From positions 124,001-188,000 of the forward strand of contig JADJBL010000005.1 of the NCBI GenBank assembly GCA_016703765.1: a stretch of 64,000 bases of DNA, given 5' to 3'. The DNA comes from Saprospirales bacterium (lineage in GTDB: Bacteria; Bacteroidota; Bacteroidia; Chitinophagales; Saprospiraceae). Each line of letters starts with the position of its first letter. Within the stretch, counting starts at the first letter, position 1. A program made the position numbers and the translations under genes. The notes beneath the pieces were generated by a model. The model made no database searches. It had not been told where the DNA came from and was given only the letters and a program-made list of their open reading frames with translations. Shown here in pieces: positions 36,427 through 44,629 of the stretch.

Positions 36427-37839
36427 TTAGGCAGGCTGAGAGATAGGAGTGTCGCCTAACACGGCGTTTTTATACACCAGGGCGGCAAAACTGAAGAAGG
36501 CCGCCTGGGCCATAGCGCCCCCGGGCTCGCTGTAAAAGGCGAACTGCTGACCGGAGGTCGAGTGGATGATAAACCAGCCCATAAAGAAAATGGGTATGAC
36601 CAGCAAGGCGCTTTTTACGGGATTGCTGTGTGGCAAAGACATGCTGCGCTGCACGATCTGAAGGTTGAAAACACCGAAAAACAGCGCCAGGATAAATGCC
36701 CCCAGGACGCCGGAGTGCATCAGAATGGTCTGATTTCCCACGTGAAAATTGGCTTCCTTGAGGAATACGTTTGAGAATCCCCAGCCGGTGAGGGGCGACT
36801 CGGCCCATCTCTTCATCACCTTGGGGCCGTGCTTGTGCAAGCGCGTCAGGGTGCCTCCGGCGCTCACGTCTCCGCCGGCCAGGGCCTCCAGGGTGAGCAC
36901 CCGCTCGTAGGCGTTGGTGAATTGCTTGTTCACCACCGGTATGGAACTGAGTATGACCATGGCGATGGCGGACGTAACCACAATGCCTCCGACGCTCCGG
37001 GCGCCCAGCTTCAACACGAAAATCAGGTACATGATGACCACGAAAGTGAAGCAAAGCACCCAACCCCGCGTGGCGGAAATAAAGGCCGACAGGTAGTCGG
37101 CCGCCACCACGGAGAACATCAGGGGCTTGTTAATCTCATTGGTCTTGACCGCACCGTAATACAGGGCCCCGAAACAGGAGAGGAGCACCGCCGTGGTGCT
37201 ATAAAAGCCTCTATAGGTTTTGCCCGCCTCCGCGGTTTTGAGAAACCAGAGGTCCCGCTGAAGACCCAATAATTGCGAAGGCGCCGCTCCGGTCATCAGC
37301 GTAAACACCTGGGCCCCCAGCGCGATGAACGCGAAAGGGACGAGGAGGAGGAACAAGTCCCGGTAATGCTGCTCGTTGTCGAACAAGCGGGGTATGGAGT
37401 AAAACAACAAGAGCGGAAGAATATGCTTGACGATCCGGAACTGTACGTTGATCTCCATCGACAGCCCCATCGTATAGCTCTGCGCCACCAGGAAGAGAAT
37501 GTAGATGGCCATGATCTTCAACATCGTTTCGTAAAACGGCACGTTGTCCGATTTGCCTCTGTAGGCCTTGATCACTGTCAGGATGACGTAGAAATGCCCT
37601 ACCTCGATCGGCGGCAATCCGGGGATCACGGAAATAACCGCCTCGTATTTGTTGAAAAACCCGATAAACCCGTCTGACAACACGAAGAAAAACACCAGCC
37701 ATAAAGCTTCGTCCTTCGACCGGTAGTAGACGATCAGGGTCATGATATAAAAAATGGAGGCGAAGAACCCCGGGCCAAAATAAGTGGACCAGATGGCTCC
37801 GGCGAGCAGCCCCATTAATATAGCGATTCTAGTGAGCAT
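36427..37839 (-). CDS. O-antigen ligase/polymerase-like membrane protein (Wzy-type)
   Basis: 470 residues with about 10-12 hydrophobic segments, for example IAILMGLLAGAIWSTYFGPG at the start and GVLGAFILALFFGVFNLQIV near the end. The Wzy_C/RfaL-like region includes SAFISATRGWVLCFTFVVIM and WAESPLTGWGFSNVF, with a large loop between. In Wzx/Wzy pathways this protein joins repeat units on the outer face of the inner membrane. Its partners here are the Wzx-like flippase at 43.2 kb and Wzc/Wza at 44.6-47.9 kb. It overlaps its upstream neighbour by 11 bp. Confidence 0.85.
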   Translation of the reverse strand: MLTRIAILMGLLAGAIWSTYFGPGFFASIFYIMTLIVYYRSKDEALWLVFFFVLSDGFIGFFNKYEAVISVIPGLPPIEVGHFYVILTVIKAYRGKSDNVPFYETMLKIMAIYILFLVAQSYTMGLSMEINVQFRIVKHILPLLLFYSIPRLFDNEQHYRDLFLLLVPFAFIALGAQVFTLMTGAAPSQLLGLQRDLWFLKTAEAGKTYRGFYSTTAVLLSCFGALYYGAVKTNEINKPLMFSVVAADYLSAFISATRGWVLCFTFVVIMYLIFVLKLGARSVGGIVVTSAIAMVILSSIPVVNKQFTNAYERVLTLEALAGGDVSAGGTLTRLHKHGPKVMKRWAESPLTGWGFSNVFLKEANFHVGNQTILMHSGVLGAFILALFFGVFNLQIVQRSMSLPHSNPVKSALLVIPIFFMGWFIIHSTSGQQFAFYSEPGGAMAQAAFFSFAALVYKNAVLGDTPISQPA

Positions 37840-38896
37840 GGAGGTCCTGGCTTAGTGAAAACACCCGCCCGACCATCCGCTGGATGACCCTGGAGGGCTC
37901 AAATTGTTCTGTCGCACGGGCGCGCATCTGCGCTACGCATTCATTCCTTTTTTCGTCGTTTGCCAGCCACCAGGCAGCCAGCTCCGGTCCTTCCCGGTAA
38001 TCCCGGATCAGCGGGATGTCTATGCCTTCAAACACTTGCTCGAGGTCTGCGCTTTCTTCGCACAAGGGCAAAATGCCCGCCCCAAAAATATCGAAGACCC
38101 TCACGTGAATGCCGTGGAAAAGGGAAGGCACCTGTTCCACCGGCGCTATTTTGCTGCAATTATACACCAGGTTGTTGAAAGCCGCGTCGAAGCGGTCGTG
38201 GGAGATGATCCTTTTTCTCACATCGGGAAAAAACTCCAGCCAGCGCTCCATCCCCGAACCGCTGATGTAGGCGCGGAGGTCGAAATCCCTGAACAGATTG
38301 AGGAACAGGGCCCGCTTGTACCCCCAATTGGTCTTGCTGGCGCTTCCCACGTAAATCAGGTCCGAGCGGTATTGCTCGCGGAGCTCTTTCGGAACCTCCA
38401 TCGGGTAGTACAGCTCGCTGTTGAAGCCGAAGCAATCGAAAACGACGTTGCGGATGCCCAGTTTGGACAACTGGTCCCGCCACATCGTGTCGGGGCTGAT
38501 GACGTAGTCGGCCTGGTACAGAATATGGAGGTTGTAGATGCTGGTAGGGGTGTAAAGCGGGTTGTCGCCGAGCATGAAGGCGATTTTGGCCTTCTTGCGC
38601 ATCTCCTCCAGCGTGGCCGGCAGGATGAGCTGGTTGTTGTAAATTAAAACCAGGTCGGGCCGGAACTCCCGGAATATCTCCAGGTAGCGTTCGTTGGTCT
38701 TGCGCACGTAGGGCTCTTCCCACAGGTTCCTCAATTTCCTCGGCAGGGAGGTGTAATTGTTGAAGATCTTGTTTGCGCGGGGGGAGTGAAAGGATGGAAA
38801 ATCCTCCGAGCGCAGATCGATGCCCTGAGCCTTTATCCCGGCGATAATGGAATGGATAAACGGGTATTGAAGGGGAGCCAGGAGCAGGCACTTCAT
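37829..38896 (-). CDS. CgeB-like glycosyltransferase
   Basis: 355 residues of the CgeB/GT1-like group. N-terminal: MKCLLLAPLQYPFIHSIIAG and FRPDLVLIYNNQLILPATLE. Central: FMLGDNPLYTPTSIYNLHIL and LIYVGSASKTNWGYKRALFL. C-terminal donor-site-like HGIHVRVFDIFGAGILPLCE. Probable cytoplasmic glycosyltransferase; donor unknown. Four bases of overlap with the PglD-like gene upstream, eleven with the polymerase gene downstream. Confidence 0.8.
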   Translation of the reverse strand: MKCLLLAPLQYPFIHSIIAGIKAQGIDLRSEDFPSFHSPRANKIFNNYTSLPRKLRNLWEEPYVRKTNERYLEIFREFRPDLVLIYNNQLILPATLEEMRKKAKIAFMLGDNPLYTPTSIYNLHILYQADYVISPDTMWRDQLSKLGIRNVVFDCFGFNSELYYPMEVPKELREQYRSDLIYVGSASKTNWGYKRALFLNLFRDFDLRAYISGSGMERWLEFFPDVRKRIISHDRFDAAFNNLVYNCSKIAPVEQVPSLFHGIHVRVFDIFGAGILPLCEESADLEQVFEGIDIPLIRDYREGPELAAWWLANDEKRNECVAQMRARATEQFEPSRVIQRMVGRVFSLSQDLHAH

Positions 38897-39546
38897 GCGT
38901 TTCGGTTTTTGATCGTTCGCGCCGGGTTGCCGGCTACTACGGTATAAGGAGGTACATCTTTCAGGACCACGGCCCCGGCGCCTACCACGGCGCCTTCTCC
39001 GATCCTGAGCCGGGGAAGGATCACCGCCCCGGTGTAAATATCAGCGTATTTTCCAACCTGCACCATGCCCGCCAGCGTGGCGCCCGGCCCTACGGAAGAG
39101 CCGTCTTCCAGCACGCATTCGTGATCGACGGATGCCCGGGTATTGATGATGCAGGCTTTTCCTATTTGTGCGTCGACGCAGACCGTGGACATGGCGTATA
39201 GCTGACTTCCCTCGCCGATCGAGGCGTTTTCCGCCACGAAAGAGCTGCGGTGGATGGCCTTAATCGGCTTGAGCCCCTGCTCCTTCAATTCTTCGTGGAT
39301 CTCCATCCGCACTTTCCCGTGCCCCGGACCGATGCTCACGATATAGAAAGGCCGCTCATTCATGGGAATTTCCTCAATCCACTCCAAAAATGCCTGCCGG
39401 TTGCCCAAACAGGGTATCCCTTTGTATTCCTTCGGAATGTCCGGATTGTTGTCGAAATAGCCCATTACGCGGTAGTCATCCTGCAATAATTCGCACAGCA
39501 CTTTGAAATTGCCCGTTCCGCCCCAGATGATCAGATCCGTTTTCAA
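38893..39546 (-). CDS. PglD/NeuD-like sugar O/N-acyltransferase
   Basis: 217 residues. The N-terminal Rossmann-like part (DLIIWGGTGNFKVLCELLQD, MGYFDNNPDIPKEYKGIPCL) and C-terminal left-handed beta-helix hexapeptide repeats (ENASIGEGSQLYAMSTVCVD, VLEDGSSVGPGATLAGMVQV) match PglD/NeuD. His137-like SVDHEC is the probable catalytic base. These enzymes acetylate a 4-amino sugar nucleotide. The DegT aminotransferase is immediately upstream, so together they may make an N-acetylated CDP-amino sugar (inference). A tandem-octamer inverted repeat separates the two genes. Confidence 0.85.
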   Translation of the reverse strand: MKTDLIIWGGTGNFKVLCELLQDDYRVMGYFDNNPDIPKEYKGIPCLGNRQAFLEWIEEIPMNERPFYIVSIGPGHGKVRMEIHEELKEQGLKPIKAIHRSSFVAENASIGEGSQLYAMSTVCVDAQIGKACIINTRASVDHECVLEDGSSVGPGATLAGMVQVGKYADIYTGAVILPRLRIGEGAVVGAGAVVLKDVPPYTVVAGNPARTIKNRNA

Positions 39547-39566
39547 GAAAAAAATATTCTGTTTTA

Positions 39567-39641
39567 GTTATTAAGTTAATTTGTTAATAAGTTATTGAAT
39601 TTCAATATATTAATAACTCATAAACTTAATAACTTACTAAC
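39567..39641. repeat. Inverted array of AT-rich 8-base units (GTTAWTAA-like)
   Basis: Left arm: four 8-base units, GTTATTAA, GTTAATTT, GTTAATAA and GTTATTGA (39567-39598). Right arm: TTAATAAC, TCATAAAC, TTAATAAC and TTACTAAC (39610-39641). The arms are reverse complements in several registers. The right arm encodes the last residues of the aminotransferase (LVSY) and its TAA stop (39626-39628). It has the same design as the 7-base elements but a different unit. Confidence 0.82.
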
Positions 39642-40774
39642 TTCTCCACATGAAACGCTCTGATCCCCTCCACCACATACTCCACTTCCTCGTCTGTCAA
39701 ATCGGCGTGCAGGGGCAGGGTGATGAAGCGCTCGTGCTCGGCTTCCACGAAGGGGCAGTTGTGGCCCCAGGGGCCGAACAGCGGCTGAATGCTGAGCGGG
39801 GTGTAGTGGCAACCCGTGGCGATCCCCTTCGATTTGAGGTGGATCATCAGCTCGTTGCGGCGGTCGGCGCGGATGCCGAACATCTGATAGCAGTATTTTT
39901 CGGGTTCGAAAGGCAGCAGCGGCTCCACGCCGGGAACCCCTTCCAGCCCGTCGAGGTACTGGCGGATGACCTCCGAACGGCGGCGGCTCATCTCGGGCAG
40001 CCTCTTGAACTGCGCCAGGCCGATCGAGGCGGCCAGGTCGTTCATGTTGTATTTATAGCCCAGCACATTGATCTCGTAAAACCAGTGCATGGCGTCGCGA
40101 TTGGCCGTAGTATATTGCTGTGCCGTCTTCCAGTTGTCCTTGTCGATGCCCACCCAGCGCATGGCCTTGAGGTCTTGAAACAGGTCCGGGTCGTCGGTCA
40201 CCATCATGCCGCCGTCGCCGGTGGTCATGAGCTTTTTCTCTTCGAAACTATAACATCCGATATCGCCCCAGGTGCCGAGCATTTTTCCCTGGTAGATTGC
40301 GCCGGCCGTGTGGGCGCAGTCCTCGACCACCTTGAGCCCGCGCTCGCGGGCCCAGGGCATCAGCTGCTCCATGGGCACGGGATGGCCGGCGTAATGGACC
40401 GGTATCACCGCCACACAGTCGCGGTCGTATTTGCGCTCGAGGTCTTCCAGGTCCATGCAGAGGGTGACCGGGTCGCTGTCCACGAACACGGGAATGAGGC
40501 GGTTGTAGAGCACCGCGGTGGCGGTGGCGGCAAAAGTCAGAGAGGGCACCAGTACTTTTTTCCCTTCGGGAAAGCGGAACAGGGCCAGGGCCAGGTGCAG
40601 CGCCGCCGTGGCGGAGTTGACCCCGACGGCCATGCGGCTGCCCGTAAAATCCTTCCAGGCATCCTCGAATTCGTTGACCATGGGGCCCAAACCGATCCAG
40701 GACCTGTCGAAGGCCTCGCGGATCATTTGCAATTCGGCTTCGCCGACAGAGGGTTTAAACAAACGGACGTTCAT
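39626..40774 (-). CDS. DegT/DnrJ/EryC1 sugar aminotransferase
   Basis: 382-residue PLP-dependent enzyme that aminates a keto sugar nucleotide. Motifs: NSATAALHLALALFRFPEGK, EDCAHTAGAIYQGKMLG and SFEEKKLMTTGDGGMM, with the PLP lysine at Lys181. The Lys distinguishes it from the RfbH/ColD dehydrases, which have His there. With RfbF and RfbG upstream, the substrate is probably CDP-4-keto-6-deoxyhexose (inference). The C-terminus runs into the octamer repeat. Its start overlaps the epimerase stop by 4 bp. Confidence 0.9.
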   Translation of the reverse strand: MNVRLFKPSVGEAELQMIREAFDRSWIGLGPMVNEFEDAWKDFTGSRMAVGVNSATAALHLALALFRFPEGKKVLVPSLTFAATATAVLYNRLIPVFVDSDPVTLCMDLEDLERKYDRDCVAVIPVHYAGHPVPMEQLMPWARERGLKVVEDCAHTAGAIYQGKMLGTWGDIGCYSFEEKKLMTTGDGGMMVTDDPDLFQDLKAMRWVGIDKDNWKTAQQYTTANRDAMHWFYEINVLGYKYNMNDLAASIGLAQFKRLPEMSRRRSEVIRQYLDGLEGVPGVEPLLPFEPEKYCYQMFGIRADRRNELMIHLKSKGIATGCHYTPLSIQPLFGPWGHNCPFVEAEHERFITLPLHADLTDEEVEYVVEGIRAFHVEKLVSY

Positions 40775-41331
40775 AGCTCGATGGCTTTATGGGTTTCCAA
40801 AAACTGACGGAAGGTCATATTTCTGCTGTCTTTTTCCGAGAGGATCGCCGAGGAGACGGGCCATTCGATACCCAGGTCCGGGTCGTTCCAGAGCAAGCCT
40901 CCTTCGTGTTCGCGGTTGTAGGTATTGTCGACTTTATACAGCACCTCGCTTTCGGGGCTGAGGGTGCAAAACCCATGCGCAAAGCCGCGGGGGATCAGCA
41001 CCATTTTTCTATTGGATTCGGACAATTCCAGGCCGTCCCATTGTCCAAAAGTAGGGGAATTCAGCCGTAAATCCACAAAAACGTCGAGGATGGCGCCGCG
41101 CACGCAGCGCACCAGTTTGGATTCGGCGAAGGGTGGAAACTGGAAGTGAAGCCCCCGCACCGTGCCGGCGCGCTCGCTCCGGGAGTGGTTTTCCTGCTTC
41201 CAGGCCCGGTCGATGCCCGCCTGCCGGAACAGCGCCTCGTCGTAAGTGCGCATGAAAAAGCCCCTTTCGTCCTGGATGGGAGAAAGGCTAATCTCAAAGA
41301 CGCCCGCTAATTTCCGTTCCTGGATCTCCAC
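40771..41331 (-). CDS. RmlC-like (RfbC) sugar 3,5-epimerase
   Basis: 186-residue cupin of the dTDP-4-keto-rhamnose 3,5-epimerase family. Motifs: DERGFFMRTYDEALFRQAGI, QENHSRSERAGTVRGLHFQF (with catalytic His), VRGAILDVFVDLR and IPRGFAHGFCTLSPESEVLY. Here it sits between a CDP-glucose 4,6-dehydratase and an aminotransferase, and no dTDP-glucose pathway genes are present. It therefore probably acts on the CDP-linked keto sugar (inference). Its start overlaps the rfbG stop by 25 bp. Confidence 0.88.
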   Translation of the reverse strand: MEIQERKLAGVFEISLSPIQDERGFFMRTYDEALFRQAGIDRAWKQENHSRSERAGTVRGLHFQFPPFAESKLVRCVRGAILDVFVDLRLNSPTFGQWDGLELSESNRKMVLIPRGFAHGFCTLSPESEVLYKVDNTYNREHEGGLLWNDPDLGIEWPVSSAILSEKDSRNMTFRQFLETHKAIEL

Positions 41332-42383
41332 AACTGGCTGTATTGAATGATCTGTCCGCGACAGAATTCGGGCGCGTTTTGGGCATTGGCGTCGGCATAC
41401 CAGGCCGCCGTCAACTGCACCATTTCCTGAAATTGAAGGACGGGTTTCCAGCCCAGCCGGTGAATGGCTTTGCTGATTTCCAGCATGAGCAGGTTCGCCT
41501 CGTGATGCTGGTCGGGGCTGGAGGTGTCGCGCCAGTCGCCTTTGCCGAGGTATTGCAAAAAGGCCTCGACGACCTGTTTTACCGAAAACACCTGGGTGGG
41601 CAGGGGACCGAAGTTCCAGGCGCTTGCGTATTTATCTTTTTCTTCCAGCAGCTTGCTCGCGAGCAGCAGATATCCGCTGAGGGGTTCGAGCACGTGCTGC
41701 CAGGGGCGGGTGGAGCCGGGGTTTCTGATCTCCAGGCTCTGTCCGTTTCGGCTGGCCCGGATGATGTCCGGAACCAGGCGGTTGGCCGACCAGTCGCCCC
41801 CGCCGATGACGTTGCCGGAGCGGGCCGAAGCGATGGCGGCCTGGCCGGGGGCGGAGAAAAAAGACCTGCGATAGGAGGAAATCACGATCTCGGCCGCGCC
41901 TTTGCTGGCGCTGTAGGGATCGTGTCCGCCCATGGGGTCGGATTCGCGGTAGCCGAAAACCCATTCCTGGTTTTCGTAGCATTTATCGGTGGTGACCATG
42001 ACCGCCGCTTTCACGGAAGGGGTCAGCCGGATGGCTTCGAGGATATTGGCCGTGCCGAGGGTATTGACCTCGAAGGTTTCCAAGGGGTTTTTGTAGGCTT
42101 CGAGGACCAGGGGTTGGGCGGCCAGGTGAAAGACCACCTCGGGTTTTTCTTTGGCAAAAATGTCCAGCACCTGCTTCAAGTTGCGGATATCGCAGCGGTG
42201 ATCCCCCATCCTGGCGCCGATTCCGCTGAGGTTGAAAATGTCTTCTTCGTGGAGGGGGTCCAGGGCGATGCCTGCGAGCTCGGCGCCCAGCAGGTCGAGC
42301 CAGATGCTGAGCCATGCGCCCTTGAAGCCGGTATGCCCGGTGACGAGGACTTTCTTATTGCGAAATGCGGGCAGATCGATCAT
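41307..42383 (-). CDS. rfbG: CDP-glucose 4,6-dehydratase
   Basis: 358 residues from MIDLPAFRNKKVLVTGHTGF. I chose ATG 42383 because it overlaps the rfbF stop as ATGA. Rossmann motif GHTGFKGAWLS, then VFHLAAQPLV, MVTTDKCYENQEWVFGYRES (with catalytic Thr-Asp-Lys) and DPYSASKGAAEIVISSYRRS (Tyr-x3-Lys), matching RfbG/DdhB. It converts CDP-glucose to CDP-4-keto-6-deoxyglucose. Substrate is made by the rfbF product directly upstream. Confidence 0.93.
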   Translation of the reverse strand: MIDLPAFRNKKVLVTGHTGFKGAWLSIWLDLLGAELAGIALDPLHEEDIFNLSGIGARMGDHRCDIRNLKQVLDIFAKEKPEVVFHLAAQPLVLEAYKNPLETFEVNTLGTANILEAIRLTPSVKAAVMVTTDKCYENQEWVFGYRESDPMGGHDPYSASKGAAEIVISSYRRSFFSAPGQAAIASARSGNVIGGGDWSANRLVPDIIRASRNGQSLEIRNPGSTRPWQHVLEPLSGYLLLASKLLEEKDKYASAWNFGPLPTQVFSVKQVVEAFLQYLGKGDWRDTSSPDQHHEANLLMLEISKAIHRLGWKPVLQFQEMVQLTAAWYADANAQNAPEFCRGQIIQYSQLWRSRNGN

Positions 42384-43159
42384 TCCCAGATTTTCCATTG
42401 TGCCTCGCCGTTGGCCCAAAGGCTGTCGAGGGTTTGTTTATCGCGGAGGGTATCCATGGGGCGCCAGAAGCCGGGGTGCTGGAAGGTGAACAATTCGCCG
42501 TCGTTGGCCAGGTTTTCCAGCGGCGCGCGCTCGAAGATGGTGGAATCGCCCTGCTGGATATAGTCGAAAACTTTGTGTTCGCAGACGAAAAAGCCGGCGT
42601 TGATCCAGGCGCCGTCGCCCCTCGGTTTTTCCACAAATTTACCCACCTGGCCCCCATTGCGGATATCCAGGGCGCCGAAGCGGCCCTCCGGTTGGGAGGA
42701 GGTCATCGTGATGGATTTGCCGTGGGACTGGTGGAAGCGGATCAGGCTGGGGAGGTCGATGTCGGCCACCCCGTCGCCGTAGGTGAGCATGAAAGATTCC
42801 CCTTCCGGAACGTAGGGCTTGGCCCGGAGCACCCGGCCGCCCGTCATGGTATCCAGGCCGGTGTCGAGCAGGGTCACCGTCCAGGGTTCGCTGGGGTTGT
42901 GGTGGATCTTCATCTGGTTTTTCGCCAGGTCGAAGGTCAGGTCGGCGTGGTGCAGGAAGTAGTTGGCAAAGTATTCCTTGATCGCATAGCCCTTATACCC
43001 GCAAAGGATGATGAAATCGTTGAAGCCGTGGTGGGCGTATATTTTCATGATATGCCACAGGATGGGCTTGCCGCCGATCTCCACCATGGGTTTGGGCCGC
43101 ATATCGGTTTCTTCGCTGAGGCGGGAACCATAACCTCCTGCCAGAATGAGTGTCTTCAT
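42380..43159 (-). CDS. rfbF: Glucose-1-phosphate cytidylyltransferase
   Basis: 259-residue nucleotidyltransferase: TLILAGGYGSRLSEETDMRP, then KPMVEIGGKPILWHIMKIYA, and SFMLTYGDGVADIDLPSLIR with the metal-binding Asp. It matches RfbF/DdhA, which makes CDP-glucose from CTP and glucose-1-phosphate. It opens the CDP-sugar branch: rfbF, rfbG, rfbC-like, DegT, PglD-like, all tightly overlapping. Six bases separate it from the flippase gene upstream. Confidence 0.93.
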   Translation of the reverse strand: MKTLILAGGYGSRLSEETDMRPKPMVEIGGKPILWHIMKIYAHHGFNDFIILCGYKGYAIKEYFANYFLHHADLTFDLAKNQMKIHHNPSEPWTVTLLDTGLDTMTGGRVLRAKPYVPEGESFMLTYGDGVADIDLPSLIRFHQSHGKSITMTSSQPEGRFGALDIRNGGQVGKFVEKPRGDGAWINAGFFVCEHKVFDYIQQGDSTIFERAPLENLANDGELFTFQHPGFWRPMDTLRDKQTLDSLWANGEAQWKIWE

Positions 43160-43165
43160 TGGGGT

Positions 43166-44629
43166 CTATCTGAGCTTTGCAATTAATTGGATCGTTTTCG
43201 GGATCACCATCCGGCGAATGATCTCCATTTCCTGGGTCCTGGCCGCCAGATGAAGGCCCAGGTACAGCAGCCCGCCGCATATCGAACCCAGGATCAGGTG
43301 TACAACCGGCGCTCCGCCCGGAAAGCTGGAGACGAAATACACCGCCGCGCCGGTGGCCAGGCTGATCAAAATCGTAGGTAATATATCGCGGAATTGCTCC
43401 ACCACCGAATAGTTGAGGAATTTTTTCGAATAATAAGTGTTGATCATCAGGTTGATGTAGGTGGAAATGACTTCTCCGATGACCAGGCCGAAGATTCCGT
43501 ATTGCAGGCCTACGACGATGGAAATGCCGATGATGATCTTTTTGATGACTTCCAGCCTCAGGCTCAGGTCGGAGCGTCCCAGCACCAGGAGCATGTTGAG
43601 GTTGACAGTGGTCAAATGGTAAGTCGCGCCGGAAAGGCACAGCAGCTGGAGGAAGGGCACGGAGGGCAGCCATTTTTCCCCCACCAGGGCCAGGATGGCT
43701 GGTTCGGCCATGACGCCGAGCAGGGTCATGGCGGGGAAGATCACGAAGGAGCTCAATTTCAGGATTTTCCGGTAGCCGTCTTTCAGCTTGAGGAGGTCGT
43801 CCTGCAGCTTGGAAAGCACCGGGTAGGTGACGCTTTGCACCGTTCGGAAAAGCGTATTGATCACCATGTTCGAAAAATTGGCTGCCTGCATGTAGAAGCC
43901 CAGGGATGCCGCCGAGAAGAATTTTCCGATCACCACCTTGTAAATATGGACGAAGAATTTGTCCAGAATAGCGGCCATCAGGATATTGGATCCGAAACCG
44001 AAGAGCCTGCGAAAGGAGGCCTTGCTAAAGACCAGGGTGGGCTTCCAGGGGTTTAGCCTCCACAGGAAAAAGGTCTGTATCAGGGCCATCACACCGATCC
44101 GAAGCACCAGGGCCCAAACACCCAATCCGCCCAGAGCCATCAATACGCCTGCGATCCCGGAGATCAGCACCGCTCCAAAGCGCGCCTTGGTCTGCGTTTT
44201 GAAGTCGATGCGGTGCATCAGCGTGGAGCTCGGGATGATCGCGGTGGCCTCGACGATCAGGTTGAGGCCCATCACCCGGGTGATCCAGATAAGGGCCGGC
44301 TGGTCGAAAAAAGCGGCGATCATCGGAGCGCAGAAAAAGAGCGCTACGTAGAGGACGATCGCGACGACCAGGTTGAAGATAAAGGTCGTGGACTTATCGA
44401 CTTCCGAAATTTCCTTCTCCCGGATGAGGGCCGTAGAGAAGCCGCTTTCCACGAAAACGGACGAAAGTTCGAAGAAGACCATGACCATGGCCACCAACCC
44501 GAAGTCTTCCGGGGCCAGCAGCCGCGCCAGGACGATCGTGATGATGAAATTGACGCTGCTGCTGCCCAGCTTGTCGATAAACACCCAAAGGATGCCTGCC
44601 AGAGACCTTTCTCCGAGTGTTTGGCTCAT
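43166..44629 (-). CDS. Wzx-type polysaccharide flippase (MOP superfamily)
   Basis: 487 residues with 12-14 hydrophobic segments, starting MSQTLGERSLAGILWVFIDK and IITIVLARLLAPEDFGLVAM, the classic lipopolysaccharide-translocase start. It moves lipid-linked repeat units across the inner membrane for polymerisation by the Wzy-like protein. The start codon is the next base after the Wzc stop (44630), indicating one transcript. Assignment as Wzx rests on family and context. Confidence 0.9.
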   Translation of the reverse strand: MSQTLGERSLAGILWVFIDKLGSSSVNFIITIVLARLLAPEDFGLVAMVMVFFELSSVFVESGFSTALIREKEISEVDKSTTFIFNLVVAIVLYVALFFCAPMIAAFFDQPALIWITRVMGLNLIVEATAIIPSSTLMHRIDFKTQTKARFGAVLISGIAGVLMALGGLGVWALVLRIGVMALIQTFFLWRLNPWKPTLVFSKASFRRLFGFGSNILMAAILDKFFVHIYKVVIGKFFSAASLGFYMQAANFSNMVINTLFRTVQSVTYPVLSKLQDDLLKLKDGYRKILKLSSFVIFPAMTLLGVMAEPAILALVGEKWLPSVPFLQLLCLSGATYHLTTVNLNMLLVLGRSDLSLRLEVIKKIIIGISIVVGLQYGIFGLVIGEVISTYINLMINTYYSKKFLNYSVVEQFRDILPTILISLATGAAVYFVSSFPGGAPVVHLILGSICGGLLYLGLHLAARTQEMEIIRRMVIPKTIQLIAKLR

